A stretch of 64,000 nt of DNA from Shinella sp. PSBB067 (GTDB lineage Bacteria > Pseudomonadota > Alphaproteobacteria > Rhizobiales > Rhizobiaceae). The notes below the pieces were generated by a model. It was not told where the DNA came from and made no database searches. It was given only the letters and a program-made list of their open reading frames with translations. Positions 8,869 through 17,512 of the stretch are shown in pieces; the stretch's first letter is position 1, and each line of letters begins with the position of its first letter. The stretch covers positions 62,001 through 126,000 of the forward strand of contig NZ_CP069303.1 in assembly GCF_016839145.1 (NCBI RefSeq), read 5' to 3'. Position numbers and translations under genes: made by a program.

Positions 8869-10065
8869 ATGACTGCCCCACTCGACGGTATTAAAGTTCT
8901 GGACCTCTCCCGTTTCATCGCGGGACCGCATTGCACCAAAATCCTTGGCGACATGGGCGCCGACGTCATCAAGGTCGAGAAGGTCGGCTATGGCGATGAT
9001 GGCCGGCATTTCCCGCCTTTCCAGAACGGCGAGAGCCTCTACGGCATGTCGCTCAATCGCAACAAGCGCTCGATGGTCCTCGACTTCCGGCATGCCGATG
9101 CGCCGCAGATGCTCATCGAGCTTGCCAGGCAGGCCGATGTGTTGGTGGAGAACTTTCGACCCGGTACCATGGAACAGATGGGATGCGGCTGGGACGTGCT
9201 TCACGCGGCAAATCCTCGACTGGTGATGACGCGCCTGTCGGGCTTCGGCCAGGATGGTCCCTATGCGATGCGGCCGGGCTTCGACGGCATTGCCCAGGCG
9301 ATGAGCGGCCTGATGTCGCTCGCGGGCGAGCCGGAAGGGCCGCCGATGCTCGCCGGCACATTCTACGTCGACTACATGACCGGGATGTACGGCGCCAATG
9401 CCACTGTGGCCGCCCTTTACGCCCGCGAGCGCACCGGCAAGGGGCAGATGATCGACGTCGCCCTGCTCGACAGCGCGGTTTCGATGTTGACGACTGGCCT
9501 GTCGTCCCAGGCCGATCAGGGCGTCACGCCGCTGCGAACCGGCAACCGTGACCGCTATTCGTCGCCCGCCAATGTCTTTTCTACCGGGAGCGGCGAATAT
9601 GTGCTGATTGTGTCCGGCACCAATCCGCTTTTCGCGCGCATTTGCGCCATGATCGGCAAGCCGGAACTGGTACAGGATCCGCGTTTCGAAACGGTGCCGC
9701 TGCGCCTCCAGAATGCGGCGGCGATCGAGGACGTCGTCCAGGCCTGGTGCCTGGAGCATGACACGCAAGCCGTCATCGAGGCGCTGAACACCTACGGCAT
9801 CCCCGCCTGCAAGATCGCCACCATGAAGGACGTGGTCGAAAACCCGCAACTGCATCACAGGGGCCAGCTCGTCGAGATGGAGCATCCGAAGGCCGGAAAG
9901 ATCACGCTGGCCGGGGTGACGATGCACCTGAGCGACACGCCGCTCGCAATCCGCCGCCCGCCGCCCGTTCTGGGCGAACACACCGACGAAATCCTCGGCG
10001 ATTGGCTGGGCCTGGATGAGGACGCCATCGAGGCACTGAGGGAAAAGCGGCTCATCCAGATGTGA
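8869..10065 (+). CDS. CaiB/BaiF-type CoA transferase (class III)
   Basis: 398 residues from the ATG at 8869; an in-frame ATG at 8830 has no ribosome site. The start MTAPLDGIKVLDLSRFIAGP is typical of formyl-CoA/carnitine CoA transferases. Asp in the FYVDYMTG segment corresponds to the catalytic aspartate that carries the acyl group. Family III enzymes move CoA between carboxylic acids without ATP. It ends the plus-strand operon, and a GntR gene faces it 155 bases on. It presumably activates an acid product of the cyclases and links to the MaoC-like hydratase; that assignment is inference. Confidence 0.88.
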   Translation: MTAPLDGIKVLDLSRFIAGPHCTKILGDMGADVIKVEKVGYGDDGRHFPPFQNGESLYGMSLNRNKRSMVLDFRHADAPQMLIELARQADVLVENFRPGTMEQMGCGWDVLHAANPRLVMTRLSGFGQDGPYAMRPGFDGIAQAMSGLMSLAGEPEGPPMLAGTFYVDYMTGMYGANATVAALYARERTGKGQMIDVALLDSAVSMLTTGLSSQADQGVTPLRTGNRDRYSSPANVFSTGSGEYVLIVSGTNPLFARICAMIGKPELVQDPRFETVPLRLQNAAAIEDVVQAWCLEHDTQAVIEALNTYGIPACKIATMKDVVENPQLHHRGQLVEMEHPKAGKITLAGVTMHLSDTPLAIRRPPPVLGEHTDEILGDWLGLDEDAIEALREKRLIQM

Positions 10066-10219
10066 GCTTTGGAAGGTTGTTCATTCGGACGTGAGCGAAG
10101 AGGCTGGAGTTACCAGGCTTCGGCATCCATCGGACGGGGCCCGTTTGACGCCGTTGTGTCGAGCGGAGATGGCGCTTTCGGTGATCGAGGGGCGGTCTCG
10201 GAAGCCGCACGCATATTCT

Positions 10220-10960
10220 TCAATAGGCGATGGCCTTGACGCCATCGACATATATCTGTCCGTACAACTGCCTCACGGCGGCATCAATTTCCTCCAGCCG
10301 CTTGGAAACATGAAAGCTCATCAGCTTAGCTGCTTCCGATGCGTCGCCAGAGCGTATTGCGGCGAGAATCTGGCGATGCTCGCTCTGTGTGGTCGAGCGT
10401 CCTCGCCGGCTGAGGTCCACCCATCGCACCGGCCGGATGCGCTGGTTCAGGCTACGAAGAACGCGAAGCATCTCATCGTTTCCCGCCATCTGCAAAACCG
10501 ACTCGTGGAAGGTTTCGTCGAAACAGACGAGGTTCTTGATCGTCTCGTCGTCAGGCGTTGCAGTATCGTCGAGGAATTTTTCCAGGTCGTCGATCGCCTT
10601 CGCGCTGCCGTGAGCCGCGGCCAGGCGCGCGCCCTCGGCCTCGATGAGCGCCCGGAACTGATAGAGCTGATAGATGTCCACGGGACTGAGACCACGGGAA
10701 AAGAAGCCCTTGGCCGGCTGGACCGTCAGAAAGCCGTCCGTCGATAGCCTGTTCAACGCCTCGCGCAACGGGGTCCGACTGACGCCGAGCCGTCTGGCAA
10801 CCTCGCCCTCGTTGAGGCGCTCGCCCGGCTTGATCTCAAAGCTGTTGATCATCCCGACAATTTCGTTGGCGATCTGGTCGACGAGGCTCCCGCCTGGCTC
10901 CTGGCTCCTGCCGGTAACGAGTTGCATAGGGTCGTCCTTCGCGCCTAGAATCCTGGCCAT
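10220..10960 (-). CDS. GntR-family regulator, FadR/FCD type
   Basis: 246 residues. The winged helix (about residues 35-95) contains LGVSRTPLREALNRL, the GntR recognition-helix pattern. The C-terminal FCD domain shows the metal-binding pattern DETFH followed by two further histidines (EHRQILAAI and MSFHVSK). FCD regulators bind carboxylate or sugar-acid ligands and usually repress. The gene is last of the minus-strand run 17264-10220, 119 bases after the permease gene, with AAGGCAGG before its ATG. The palindrome at 17325 between the two transcription units of this locus is a good candidate operator. The ligand is probably the imported amino-acid-like or acidic substrate. Confidence 0.88.
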   Translation of the reverse strand: MARILGAKDDPMQLVTGRSQEPGGSLVDQIANEIVGMINSFEIKPGERLNEGEVARRLGVSRTPLREALNRLSTDGFLTVQPAKGFFSRGLSPVDIYQLYQFRALIEAEGARLAAAHGSAKAIDDLEKFLDDTATPDDETIKNLVCFDETFHESVLQMAGNDEMLRVLRSLNQRIRPVRWVDLSRRGRSTTQSEHRQILAAIRSGDASEAAKLMSFHVSKRLEEIDAAVRQLYGQIYVDGVKAIAY

Positions 10961-11079
10961 GTAAAACCTGCCTTCATGTCTATCCGGGGCCTAGGCGACT
11001 GCGCGTTTGGCGTGCAGCGTCAATGCCGGGGAAAGTTTGTAGTGACAATACCAGTGTTCATCCAGGAATACAGCTTCGT

Positions 11080-11745
11080 CTATTTTTCTGATCTTTTCTG
11101 GAGCCAGTTCGAGAAGAGCGACAGAAGGTAGTTTGTCGCGAAGAATGCGAACGCGATCAGCAGGTAGACCGGAAGCGGCTGGAATGGTGGCCTGTTTGAA
11201 AGCACCGTCGCCCTGTCCAGAAGCTCTGGAACCCCGATTACCACCGTCAACGAAGTCGCCTTGAGGAGCGCGATGAACTGGCTGACCAGCGCCGGCGCCA
11301 TGCGCCTTACCATCAAGGGGAACTGGATCAGCCGGAACACCTGCACGGACGAAAGCCCTTGTGATTTCCCGGCTTCGATCAACCCTTTTTCTATCGAGTT
11401 TAATCCTGCTCTCAGAGTCTCGGCGAGCAACGCAGCCATGAATGCCGAGAGGGCGATGATGCCCGCCTGGAAAGGGGTGAGGGCTATGCCGAGAAACGGC
11501 TTCGAGAGAAAGAAGACCCCAAAGATCAGCAGCATCAGCGGGAGCGCTCTCACCAGTTCGATGTAGCCTGCGGCCGGAAGGCTGATGAAAGGGCTGCGGG
11601 ATGTGCGGGCAGCAGCCAGGAAAATCGCCAGGCAAAACGCAATCGCCCCCGACAGGAACGCAAGCGCGAGCGTTACCCCAAACCCCTTTAGGAGGAAAAG
11701 CAGGATGCTGCCGCGCAAAAGCCAGTCAAGTTCGAACATGGTCAC
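11080..11745 (-). CDS. Polar amino acid ABC transporter permease
   Basis: 221 residues with about five membrane spans and the cytoplasmic EAA-type loop (LIEAGKSQGLSSVQVFRLIQFP), typical of HisM/GlnP-like permeases of the PAAT family. Its start overlaps the end of the preceding permease gene by four bases. It pairs with the 220-residue permease to form the heterodimeric channel of the importer. Most such systems carry polar amino acids, opines or related amino compounds. Confidence 0.88.
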   Translation of the reverse strand: MTMFELDWLLRGSILLFLLKGFGVTLALAFLSGAIAFCLAIFLAAARTSRSPFISLPAAGYIELVRALPLMLLIFGVFFLSKPFLGIALTPFQAGIIALSAFMAALLAETLRAGLNSIEKGLIEAGKSQGLSSVQVFRLIQFPLMVRRMAPALVSQFIALLKATSLTVVIGVPELLDRATVLSNRPPFQPLPVYLLIAFAFFATNYLLSLFSNWLQKRSEK

Positions 11746-12404
11746 CTTCCCATCCGCGTCCGGGCCTCGAAATATTTGAAAGCTGCCGCCGTAGGGATAT
11801 TGAACAGAAGGTAGATCGAGCCCGCCGTCAGGAAGACGACGTCATAGGCGAACGTCCGCGCGCCCAGAAGATTTGCCGTTCCAAGGACATCGGTCATGGA
11901 AATCGCGGCTCCGAGCGATGTGTTCTTGATGATATTGATGGTCTCCGATCCGAGCGGAGGCACCACTATTGAAATGGCCTGTGGAAGGATGACGTAGCGC
12001 ATGGCTTGACCACGACTCATTCCTGACGAAATGGCGCTTTCGAACTGCCCGCGCGGAAGGGACTCGATGCCGCTGCGAATGAACTCCGTCATCATCGCGC
12101 CGCCGTAGAGGCCCACGCCCCAAACGACCGAGGCGAAGTTCGAAAGGCGGATTCCCAATTGCGGAAACGCAAAGAACAGAACGAAGATGATCACCAGCGG
12201 CGGGACATTGCGGAAGAACTCGACATAGGCCGCCCCGACGAAACGGAGCGTCATATTTTGAGAGGTCCGCATCACGCTCATCACGAGCGCAATCGTGACG
12301 GCGACGATCCAGGAGATGACGGCGAGCTGGAATGTCGTCCAAATGCTCCAGACAAAAAGATCTCGGTATTCGCTCAATACGCTCCAGGTCATCCGTGCAC
12401 CCAT
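11742..12404 (-). CDS. Polar amino acid ABC transporter permease
   Basis: 220 residues, five predicted membrane spans, and the PAAT-family loop LPRGQFESAISSGMSRGQAM with AIS in place of the usual EAA. YVEFFRNVPPLVIIF is a conserved segment of HisQ/GltJ-like permeases. It follows the ATPase gene after a 30-base gap, and an in-frame ATG 12 bases inside is an alternative start. It works with the next permease, the ATPase at 12435 and the binding protein encoded divergently at 17513. Confidence 0.88.
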   Translation of the reverse strand: MGARMTWSVLSEYRDLFVWSIWTTFQLAVISWIVAVTIALVMSVMRTSQNMTLRFVGAAYVEFFRNVPPLVIIFVLFFAFPQLGIRLSNFASVVWGVGLYGGAMMTEFIRSGIESLPRGQFESAISSGMSRGQAMRYVILPQAISIVVPPLGSETINIIKNTSLGAAISMTDVLGTANLLGARTFAYDVVFLTAGSIYLLFNIPTAAAFKYFEARTRMGR

Positions 12405-12434
12405 CCTATATCTGCGACCGCCATTCTCTGGAGC

Positions 12435-13172
12435 TCACAGCATTTTCGACAAAAAGACGCGGGTCCGCTCATGCTTCGGTTTTGAAAAGAACTGATCAGG
12501 CGGGCTGTCCTCGACGACGCTGCCGCCGTCGAGAAGGATGACCCTGTCCGCGACCTCGCGCGCGAACCCCATTTCGTGCGTGGCGACGAGCATCGTAATC
12601 CCTGTGTGTGCGAGGCCGCGCATGACGTCGAGCACCTCGCGAACCATCTCCGGATCAAGAGCGCTGGTCGGCTCATCGAAAAGCAGCACTTTGGGCTGCA
12701 TTGCAAGCGCCCTTGCAATCGCGACCCGCTGCTGTTGTCCGCCGGACAGGGAACCGGGGCGGGCATTGTGCTTGTCGCCGATGCCCACCCGATCGAGCAG
12801 TTCCTTGGCTCTCTTGACGGCTTCGGCCTCGGGGACCTTCTTGACCTTGATCGGGGCCAGCGTCACGTTCTCAAGCACCGTCATGTGGGGATAAAGATTG
12901 AACTGCTGGAACACCATGCCGATCTCCTGGCGTATAGCGCGGATGTCGGTCGACAGCAGTTCGATCGCCACTCCGTTTACGCGGACTGAACCCGAATTGA
13001 TCGTCTCGAGCCGGTTGATACAGCGGATGAGCGTGCTTTTGCCGGATCCTGAAGGCCCGACGACAACGACGACCTCGGCTTCGTTGATCGTGAGATTTAT
13101 GTCCCGCAAGACGCTGTAGGCGCCATAGTTCTTGAAGACATTGATAAACTCGACGCAGAGCGTTTTCGACAT
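12435..13172 (-). CDS. Amino acid ABC transporter ATP-binding protein (GlnQ-like)
   Basis: 245 residues, complete. Walker A is GPSGSGKST (about residue 36), the signature is [15 protein letters not shown] and Walker B is [14 protein letters not shown], followed by the switch histidine in ATHEMGFA. These are the features of PAAT-family ATPases. It sits between the ThDP enzyme gene and the two permease genes, with AAGGGG before its ATG. A second PAAT system at 56788-59109 in this window has no ATPase of its own, so this protein might also serve it; that is speculation. Confidence 0.92.
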   Translation of the reverse strand: MSKTLCVEFINVFKNYGAYSVLRDINLTINEAEVVVVVGPSGSGKSTLIRCINRLETINSGSVRVNGVAIELLSTDIRAIRQEIGMVFQQFNLYPHMTVLENVTLAPIKVKKVPEAEAVKRAKELLDRVGIGDKHNARPGSLSGGQQQRVAIARALAMQPKVLLFDEPTSALDPEMVREVLDVMRGLAHTGITMLVATHEMGFAREVADRVILLDGGSVVEDSPPDQFFSKPKHERTRVFLSKML

Positions 13173-13217
13173 AGGATCCCCTTCTGTTTCGCCTGCTTGT
13201 CAGTCAAACCGGAAGCC

Positions 13218-14972
13218 TCAGCCCATCCATTGACTGACCGGCACGGCTGATTGCTCGAGAGGCTGCGATATTACGTCGATCAATGCGGGGCCGTCGAACT
13301 GGATCGCCTGCTTCACGATGTCGTCGAGGAGCGAAGGATCCTCCACGCGCCAGGACTTGATTCCATAGGCCTCCGCGATGCGCGCATGATCGGTGCGGGT
13401 GAAGTCGACCGAGAAGTACCGTTCCCCGTAGCCCTCTTTCTGGCTCGCCTTGATCCAGCCGAAGGACGAGTTTGAAAACACGATCATGAGAAGCGGGATA
13501 CGCCTGCGGACGATCGTCTCGAGTTCACCCACGGTGAATGCGAAGCTCCCGTCGCCCATGACCGATACGCACTTCGACGTCGGCCGGCCGTGCCACGCGC
13601 CGATTGCAGCAGCAAGGGAGTAGCCGAGAGCGCCCTGTGCGCGGTTGGTAATGAAGTGCCGTCCGGCAAGCGGGAAGGCGTAATATCCGGAGAAATAGGG
13701 GCAGGGCGTACCGGGATCGGCTGCGATGATCGCGTCGTTCGGAAGATGCGTCTGGAGCGAACGGAGAATACGCTCGGGCCGGATGGGACGGTCGAGGCTT
13801 TGGGCAAGCGCGTTGAAGTTGCGCCATTTCTTCTCCCGAAGCGAGTCGAGCCGCGCGACGATGTCGGCGCGGTTCCTCCGGATCGAGGAGGGTAGGCGCC
13901 CGGTGACTTCCTTGACAAGGGCCGCGAGCGCAAGCTTGGCGTCCGCGACGATCCCGGCCGAACATCTGTAGTTGGCGCCGATGACCATAGGATCGATGTC
14001 GATATGTACGATCGGTACGTTGCGGGCCGGAACGCGCCAGTGTTCCGTCGATGTCGAGCCCGCGCGGCATCCGATGAAGATGACGGTGTCCGCCGCCGTC
14101 ACGATTTCGCGCGTCTGCTCCACACCGCCGTTCGTGCCCACAACACCGACCGAAAGCGGATGCGCATCCGAAATAACGCCATGGCCGCTGACTGTGAAGG
14201 CGACCGGGATATCCAGCGCCGTCGCAAACTGGTCGAGCTCGTCGGTCGCATCCGCCAGCAAAACGCCCCCGCCGCAGATGATGAGAGGGGATTTCGCTGC
14301 AAGAATGACATCTGCTGCCGCAGCCACGAGATCCGGATCAGGTGCCGTACGAAACGCGGGATACCGGCCGTGCTCGGGCTGGGCCCATACGGTGCTGGCG
14401 CTGAGGCTCTGCTTCTGCAGGTCATACGGCAGTCCGATATGGGCGGAGCCGGGCTTTCCCGTCGTCATGGAACGGAATGCCGCGCGAAATGCGCCGGGAA
14501 TCTGCTCGACATGGTCCAGTACGGTATTCCATTTCGTCAGAGGCCGGAAAAGGGCTTCCTGATCCAGCTCCGTCAACGGGTATTTGCCGCGCGCGGTTAC
14601 AGGCACGTCGCTTGTGATGGCGAGCACCGGAACCGACGACTCATTCGCTTCGACGAGGCCCGGCAGGATGTAGGTGGCGCCGCCGCCGCTCGGCCCCTCG
14701 CATACCCCCGGCTTGCCGGTGACGCGGGCATATGCATCGGCCATGTAGGCCGCGCTGCGTTCGTCGCGGGTGAGAACGTGCTCTATACCATGATCGAGCC
14801 GCGCCAAGGCGTCGTAGAACGGTAGGCTCGTGTCGCCGCAAAGCCCGAAAACATGCGTGACGTCATGCTCCTTCAGGGTGAGAACCGCCGCCTCTGCCCC
14901 GTTGATCACGGTATTGTCTCCGTCCGCTTGCAGGCCTGCCGAGGAATTGTTCTTTGTAAGACTCACCGTCAT
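13218..14972 (-). CDS. Thiamine-diphosphate enzyme, acetolactate synthase-like
   Basis: 584 residues, full length for the family. The N-terminal Pyr domain has RDERSAAYMADAYAR with the glutamate that activates ThDP. The C-terminal PP domain has GDGSFAF with NSSFG about 27 residues later. True acetolactate synthases work with a regulatory subunit, which is absent here, so it is more likely a catabolic 2-oxo acid decarboxylase, ligase or C-C lyase. It lies between the aspartate-dehydrogenase-like gene and the ABC genes in one minus-strand operon; AGGAG precedes its ATG. A possible job is decarboxylation of a 2-oxo or imino acid made by its neighbours, but the substrate is not evident. Confidence 0.85.
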   Translation of the reverse strand: MTVSLTKNNSSAGLQADGDNTVINGAEAAVLTLKEHDVTHVFGLCGDTSLPFYDALARLDHGIEHVLTRDERSAAYMADAYARVTGKPGVCEGPSGGGATYILPGLVEANESSVPVLAITSDVPVTARGKYPLTELDQEALFRPLTKWNTVLDHVEQIPGAFRAAFRSMTTGKPGSAHIGLPYDLQKQSLSASTVWAQPEHGRYPAFRTAPDPDLVAAAADVILAAKSPLIICGGGVLLADATDELDQFATALDIPVAFTVSGHGVISDAHPLSVGVVGTNGGVEQTREIVTAADTVIFIGCRAGSTSTEHWRVPARNVPIVHIDIDPMVIGANYRCSAGIVADAKLALAALVKEVTGRLPSSIRRNRADIVARLDSLREKKWRNFNALAQSLDRPIRPERILRSLQTHLPNDAIIAADPGTPCPYFSGYYAFPLAGRHFITNRAQGALGYSLAAAIGAWHGRPTSKCVSVMGDGSFAFTVGELETIVRRRIPLLMIVFSNSSFGWIKASQKEGYGERYFSVDFTRTDHARIAEAYGIKSWRVEDPSLLDDIVKQAIQFDGPALIDVISQPLEQSAVPVSQWMG

Positions 14973-15045
14973 TGCTCCTGATTAAGACCGCTGAACACTA
15001 AGCGGCATACTGTTTACGGGCAGGCCTGACCTTGCAGTTCGCGAT

Positions 15046-15870
15046 TCAGCTGCCGACGTGAAGGGGCGTCACCAGACTGCGCAATGCCGCCAGAATGCTG
15101 GGCACAACCGCCTTGCTTGTCCTCGGATTGTCCGATGGCTTGTTTCGGATGGTAAGAGACAGGGATGAGACATCCGACTCCAGTTCGACGGTGTGAACCG
15201 CACCGCTCGCCGAGGGATCCGCCCAGACCTCGACCGTAGTTCTGTCGTAGCCAATTCCGGCCAAGCTCAATGAAACCGCGACATTGAAGTGTCGAGGGAA
15301 AGCCTCGGCGGCTTCTCGCGCGGTTCCGCTGAAAACCCTCACAGGGTCCTTGGGCGGCGCTTCTTCGAAGTGAAGGCCCTGCCGGCGGACATACTCCTCC
15401 CCTGCAAGGGAGTCCGGCTTCTGATGGGAGCTGTGACGAACAGAGGTAATGGTCCCCTCCGCGGCAACGCGAATCGCGTCAAAGCCCGGAAACGCACCAG
15501 TTGCTATCTGAATACGGGCGCCCGTACGTGCTGCCTCCGCAATCATGTCCGGGAAATCCAGAATGCCTGCGGCACTGACGCAAATCATGGAGCGGCCAGC
15601 GTCGATGACGGCGCGAGCGATCTCGGGAAAAGCAGCGGCCGTCGTACATTCGATCACAACATCGACTTGCCCGACGATCTCATGCAGGTCGAGCACGCGG
15701 AGCACGGGCGAAAGCAGGGCCGCGGCCTCGGCTGCCTTCTCGGTGTCACGCGAAGCGACCGCATGGAGTGTTACGCCCGGGATATCGCCGGCGACAAGGC
15801 GCGCGGCAACTCCGCGCCCGACATTGCCGAAGCCGACAATCCCCACCTTTAGATCAGGTCGCGCGTTCAC
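15046..15870 (-). CDS. L-aspartate dehydrogenase-like NAD(P) oxidoreductase
   Basis: 274 residues from the GTG at 15870, chosen because it forms a GTGA overlap with the stop of the upstream MmgE/PrpD gene. The N-terminus has the dinucleotide motif GFGNVGRGVAARL. The C-terminus carries NVAVSLSLAGIGYDRT and EVWADP, the fingerprint of NadX/aspartate dehydrogenase (DUF108) proteins. These interconvert L-aspartate and iminosuccinate or oxaloacetate. There is no nadA or nadC nearby, so a catabolic role on aspartate or a related amino acid is more likely than NAD synthesis. The translational coupling points to consecutive steps with the MmgE/PrpD protein. Confidence 0.8.
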   Translation of the reverse strand: MNARPDLKVGIVGFGNVGRGVAARLVAGDIPGVTLHAVASRDTEKAAEAAALLSPVLRVLDLHEIVGQVDVVIECTTAAAFPEIARAVIDAGRSMICVSAAGILDFPDMIAEAARTGARIQIATGAFPGFDAIRVAAEGTITSVRHSSHQKPDSLAGEEYVRRQGLHFEEAPPKDPVRVFSGTAREAAEAFPRHFNVAVSLSLAGIGYDRTTVEVWADPSASGAVHTVELESDVSSLSLTIRNKPSDNPRTSKAVVPSILAALRSLVTPLHVGS

Positions 15871-17264
15871 AACTGCAGCCCCCTGACCGGTGCACTCACC
15901 AGATCGATGTAGGGTCCGATATCGGGGCTCGCCCAAAGCGCGCCCGCCGTTCTTTCAAGTCTCTCGACGTGATCGGCATCGAAGACTGACCCGGCGAGTG
16001 CGCGGAACTTTCCGGAAAGCTCGTCGGCGGTCATCGGCGCCTCGGGATAGCCGCGCGCGATATCCTGCCGGCGCGAATATACTCGCCCGTCCCTGGTCTT
16101 GATTTCGAGAATTGTCGCGTAGAAATCGGGGAACAATGGATCGAGCACCGGATCCGACGTTACGGAAACGACCTCGCATAGCCGTTGCAAGGCCGGGTTC
16201 CCGATACGGCGGTCAACGAAGATATCCTCTACCCGGAGACGGCCGTTGCTGAGCGTGACGGGAAGGATGTACTGCGCGCAATGGCTCTTCAATGGATTTC
16301 CATCGACGCAGTGGATGCCTTCCTTCGGGAAGCGCATGACGATCGACTCGACGTCATCCGGAGTGATCCCGGATTCGTCCATGATGCTGTGGAGTGCGTC
16401 GAGCGCAGGATGCAGAAATGCCACGCAGGAATAGGGTTTGATGGCCATTTCCATGACACCGTCCCATGCGGATCCCAGATCCCGGACCAGCAGTTCCGGG
16501 GAGGGCTTGCGGCTGAATGCGTTGAAGATGGTATGTCCGTGGTCGAAAATGCCGGATGGACCGCCGAACCCCTTCCTGGCGAGAAGACCCGCCGTCACTC
16601 CATTGCGTGCCGCCACGCCCATCTGGAAGGGGCGGGCATTTTCGGTAGGATCGCTTTCCCAAGCCATCATGCCGGATGCCTGGCAGGCCGCAAGGCCAAA
16701 CGCCCTCACTGTCGCCTCCCGGTCGAGACCGAGAAGATAGGCCGATGCGGCCGTGGCGCCGAAAGCGCCGCAAACCGCTGACGGATGGAAGCCGAGCGCA
16801 TATTGCTCCGAGGGACCGAGCGCGATCGACACCCGGTATTCAACCTCAAGGCCAAGCGCCACAGCCGCGATGAACTGCGAGCCCTCGATGCCGAGGCCCT
16901 CCCCGAGAGCCATCGCGGTTGGGATCATGACGGCAACGGGGTGGAGAATACCTTCCGGATGGTGCGGCTCCACATCGCAGGCATATCCCATCGTGCCGTT
17001 GGCCAGCGCAGCCATGACGGGCGAGGTTTTGAAACCGTGTCCAACGACGCTGGCGACCGGGTTGCCGCCCTGCTCCCGCGCGAAGTCCGCGATGATCCGC
17101 CCCGTGGAATATTCCACATTTGCGGCGGCAACCAGCGCAGCCGTGCCATCGACAACAAGCGTCCCGGCCATGTCCCGCACGGCCGCCGGCAGGTCGTCTG
17201 CCCTGAAGGAAGCCACGAATTCCGCGAGCTTGTTGGTCATCGCCGCCACAGTCTCTTGCGCCAT
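15867..17264 (-). CDS. MmgE/PrpD family protein
   Basis: 465 residues from the ATG at 17264, which has GGGAG just upstream; an upstream in-frame start lacks a site. The all-alpha MmgE/PrpD core is recognisable (GHGFKTSPVMAALANGTMGYACD; FGATAASAYLLGLD; a CDAS-like GYACDVEPHH). The family includes 2-methylcitrate dehydratase, cis-aconitate decarboxylase and iminodisuccinate epimerase. No methylcitrate-cycle gene is near. Its coupling to an aspartate-dehydrogenase-like gene and an amino acid importer makes an epimerase, isomerase or lyase on an aspartate-like compound plausible. It heads the minus-strand operon and is divergent from the binding-protein gene at 17513. Confidence 0.85.
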   Translation of the reverse strand: MAQETVAAMTNKLAEFVASFRADDLPAAVRDMAGTLVVDGTAALVAAANVEYSTGRIIADFAREQGGNPVASVVGHGFKTSPVMAALANGTMGYACDVEPHHPEGILHPVAVMIPTAMALGEGLGIEGSQFIAAVALGLEVEYRVSIALGPSEQYALGFHPSAVCGAFGATAASAYLLGLDREATVRAFGLAACQASGMMAWESDPTENARPFQMGVAARNGVTAGLLARKGFGGPSGIFDHGHTIFNAFSRKPSPELLVRDLGSAWDGVMEMAIKPYSCVAFLHPALDALHSIMDESGITPDDVESIVMRFPKEGIHCVDGNPLKSHCAQYILPVTLSNGRLRVEDIFVDRRIGNPALQRLCEVVSVTSDPVLDPLFPDFYATILEIKTRDGRVYSRRQDIARGYPEAPMTADELSGKFRALAGSVFDADHVERLERTAGALWASPDIGPYIDLVSAPVRGLQL

Positions 17265-17324
17265 ATGTGATCTCCCAGATTTCCAAGGCCGTGCCGCGAG
17301 GATACGGATCACCGGGACCTTGTC

Positions 17325-17340
17325 AATACAGGTCTGTATT
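17325..17340. promoter_or_regulatory. Perfect palindromic operator candidate
   Basis: AATACAG-GT-CTGTATT is a perfect 7+2+7 palindrome in the divergent region between the MmgE/PrpD gene and the binding-protein gene. Size and symmetry fit a GntR/FCD dimer site, and the only GntR gene of the locus (10220-10960) is the likely binder. Confidence 0.65.
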
Positions 17341-17352
17341 CAGGTCTATATT
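17329..17352 (+). repeat. Two adjacent 12-base direct repeats
   Basis: CAGGTCTGTATT (17329-17340) is followed without a gap by CAGGTCTATATT (17341-17352), differing at one base. The first copy overlaps the right half of the palindrome. The pair may form a second, lower-affinity regulator site on the next helical turn. Confidence 0.7.
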
Positions 17353-17512
17353 ATTTCTGGTGGCGGTGAATTGACAGCGCCGCAATTGAATGCGAGCCTG
17401 AATTCAGGCGGTAATGTAGACGAAGAAGCTGCATTTCGTCACGCCCGCGAGGTCGCGGCCCTGCCGTCCGCCTTCGGGCCGGATCAGCAAAAATCCAGAG
17501 GAGAATACCGAG

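Noticed and set aside
8065..9981. A 638-codon minus-strand frame
   Set aside because: Antisense to the second cyclase and the CoA transferase, both supported by motifs; no domain seen.
15867..17264. 2-Methylcitrate dehydratase (prpD) assignment
   Set aside because: No prpB, prpC or other methylcitrate-cycle gene is nearby and the coupled partner is an aspartate-dehydrogenase-like enzyme, so only the family name is used.
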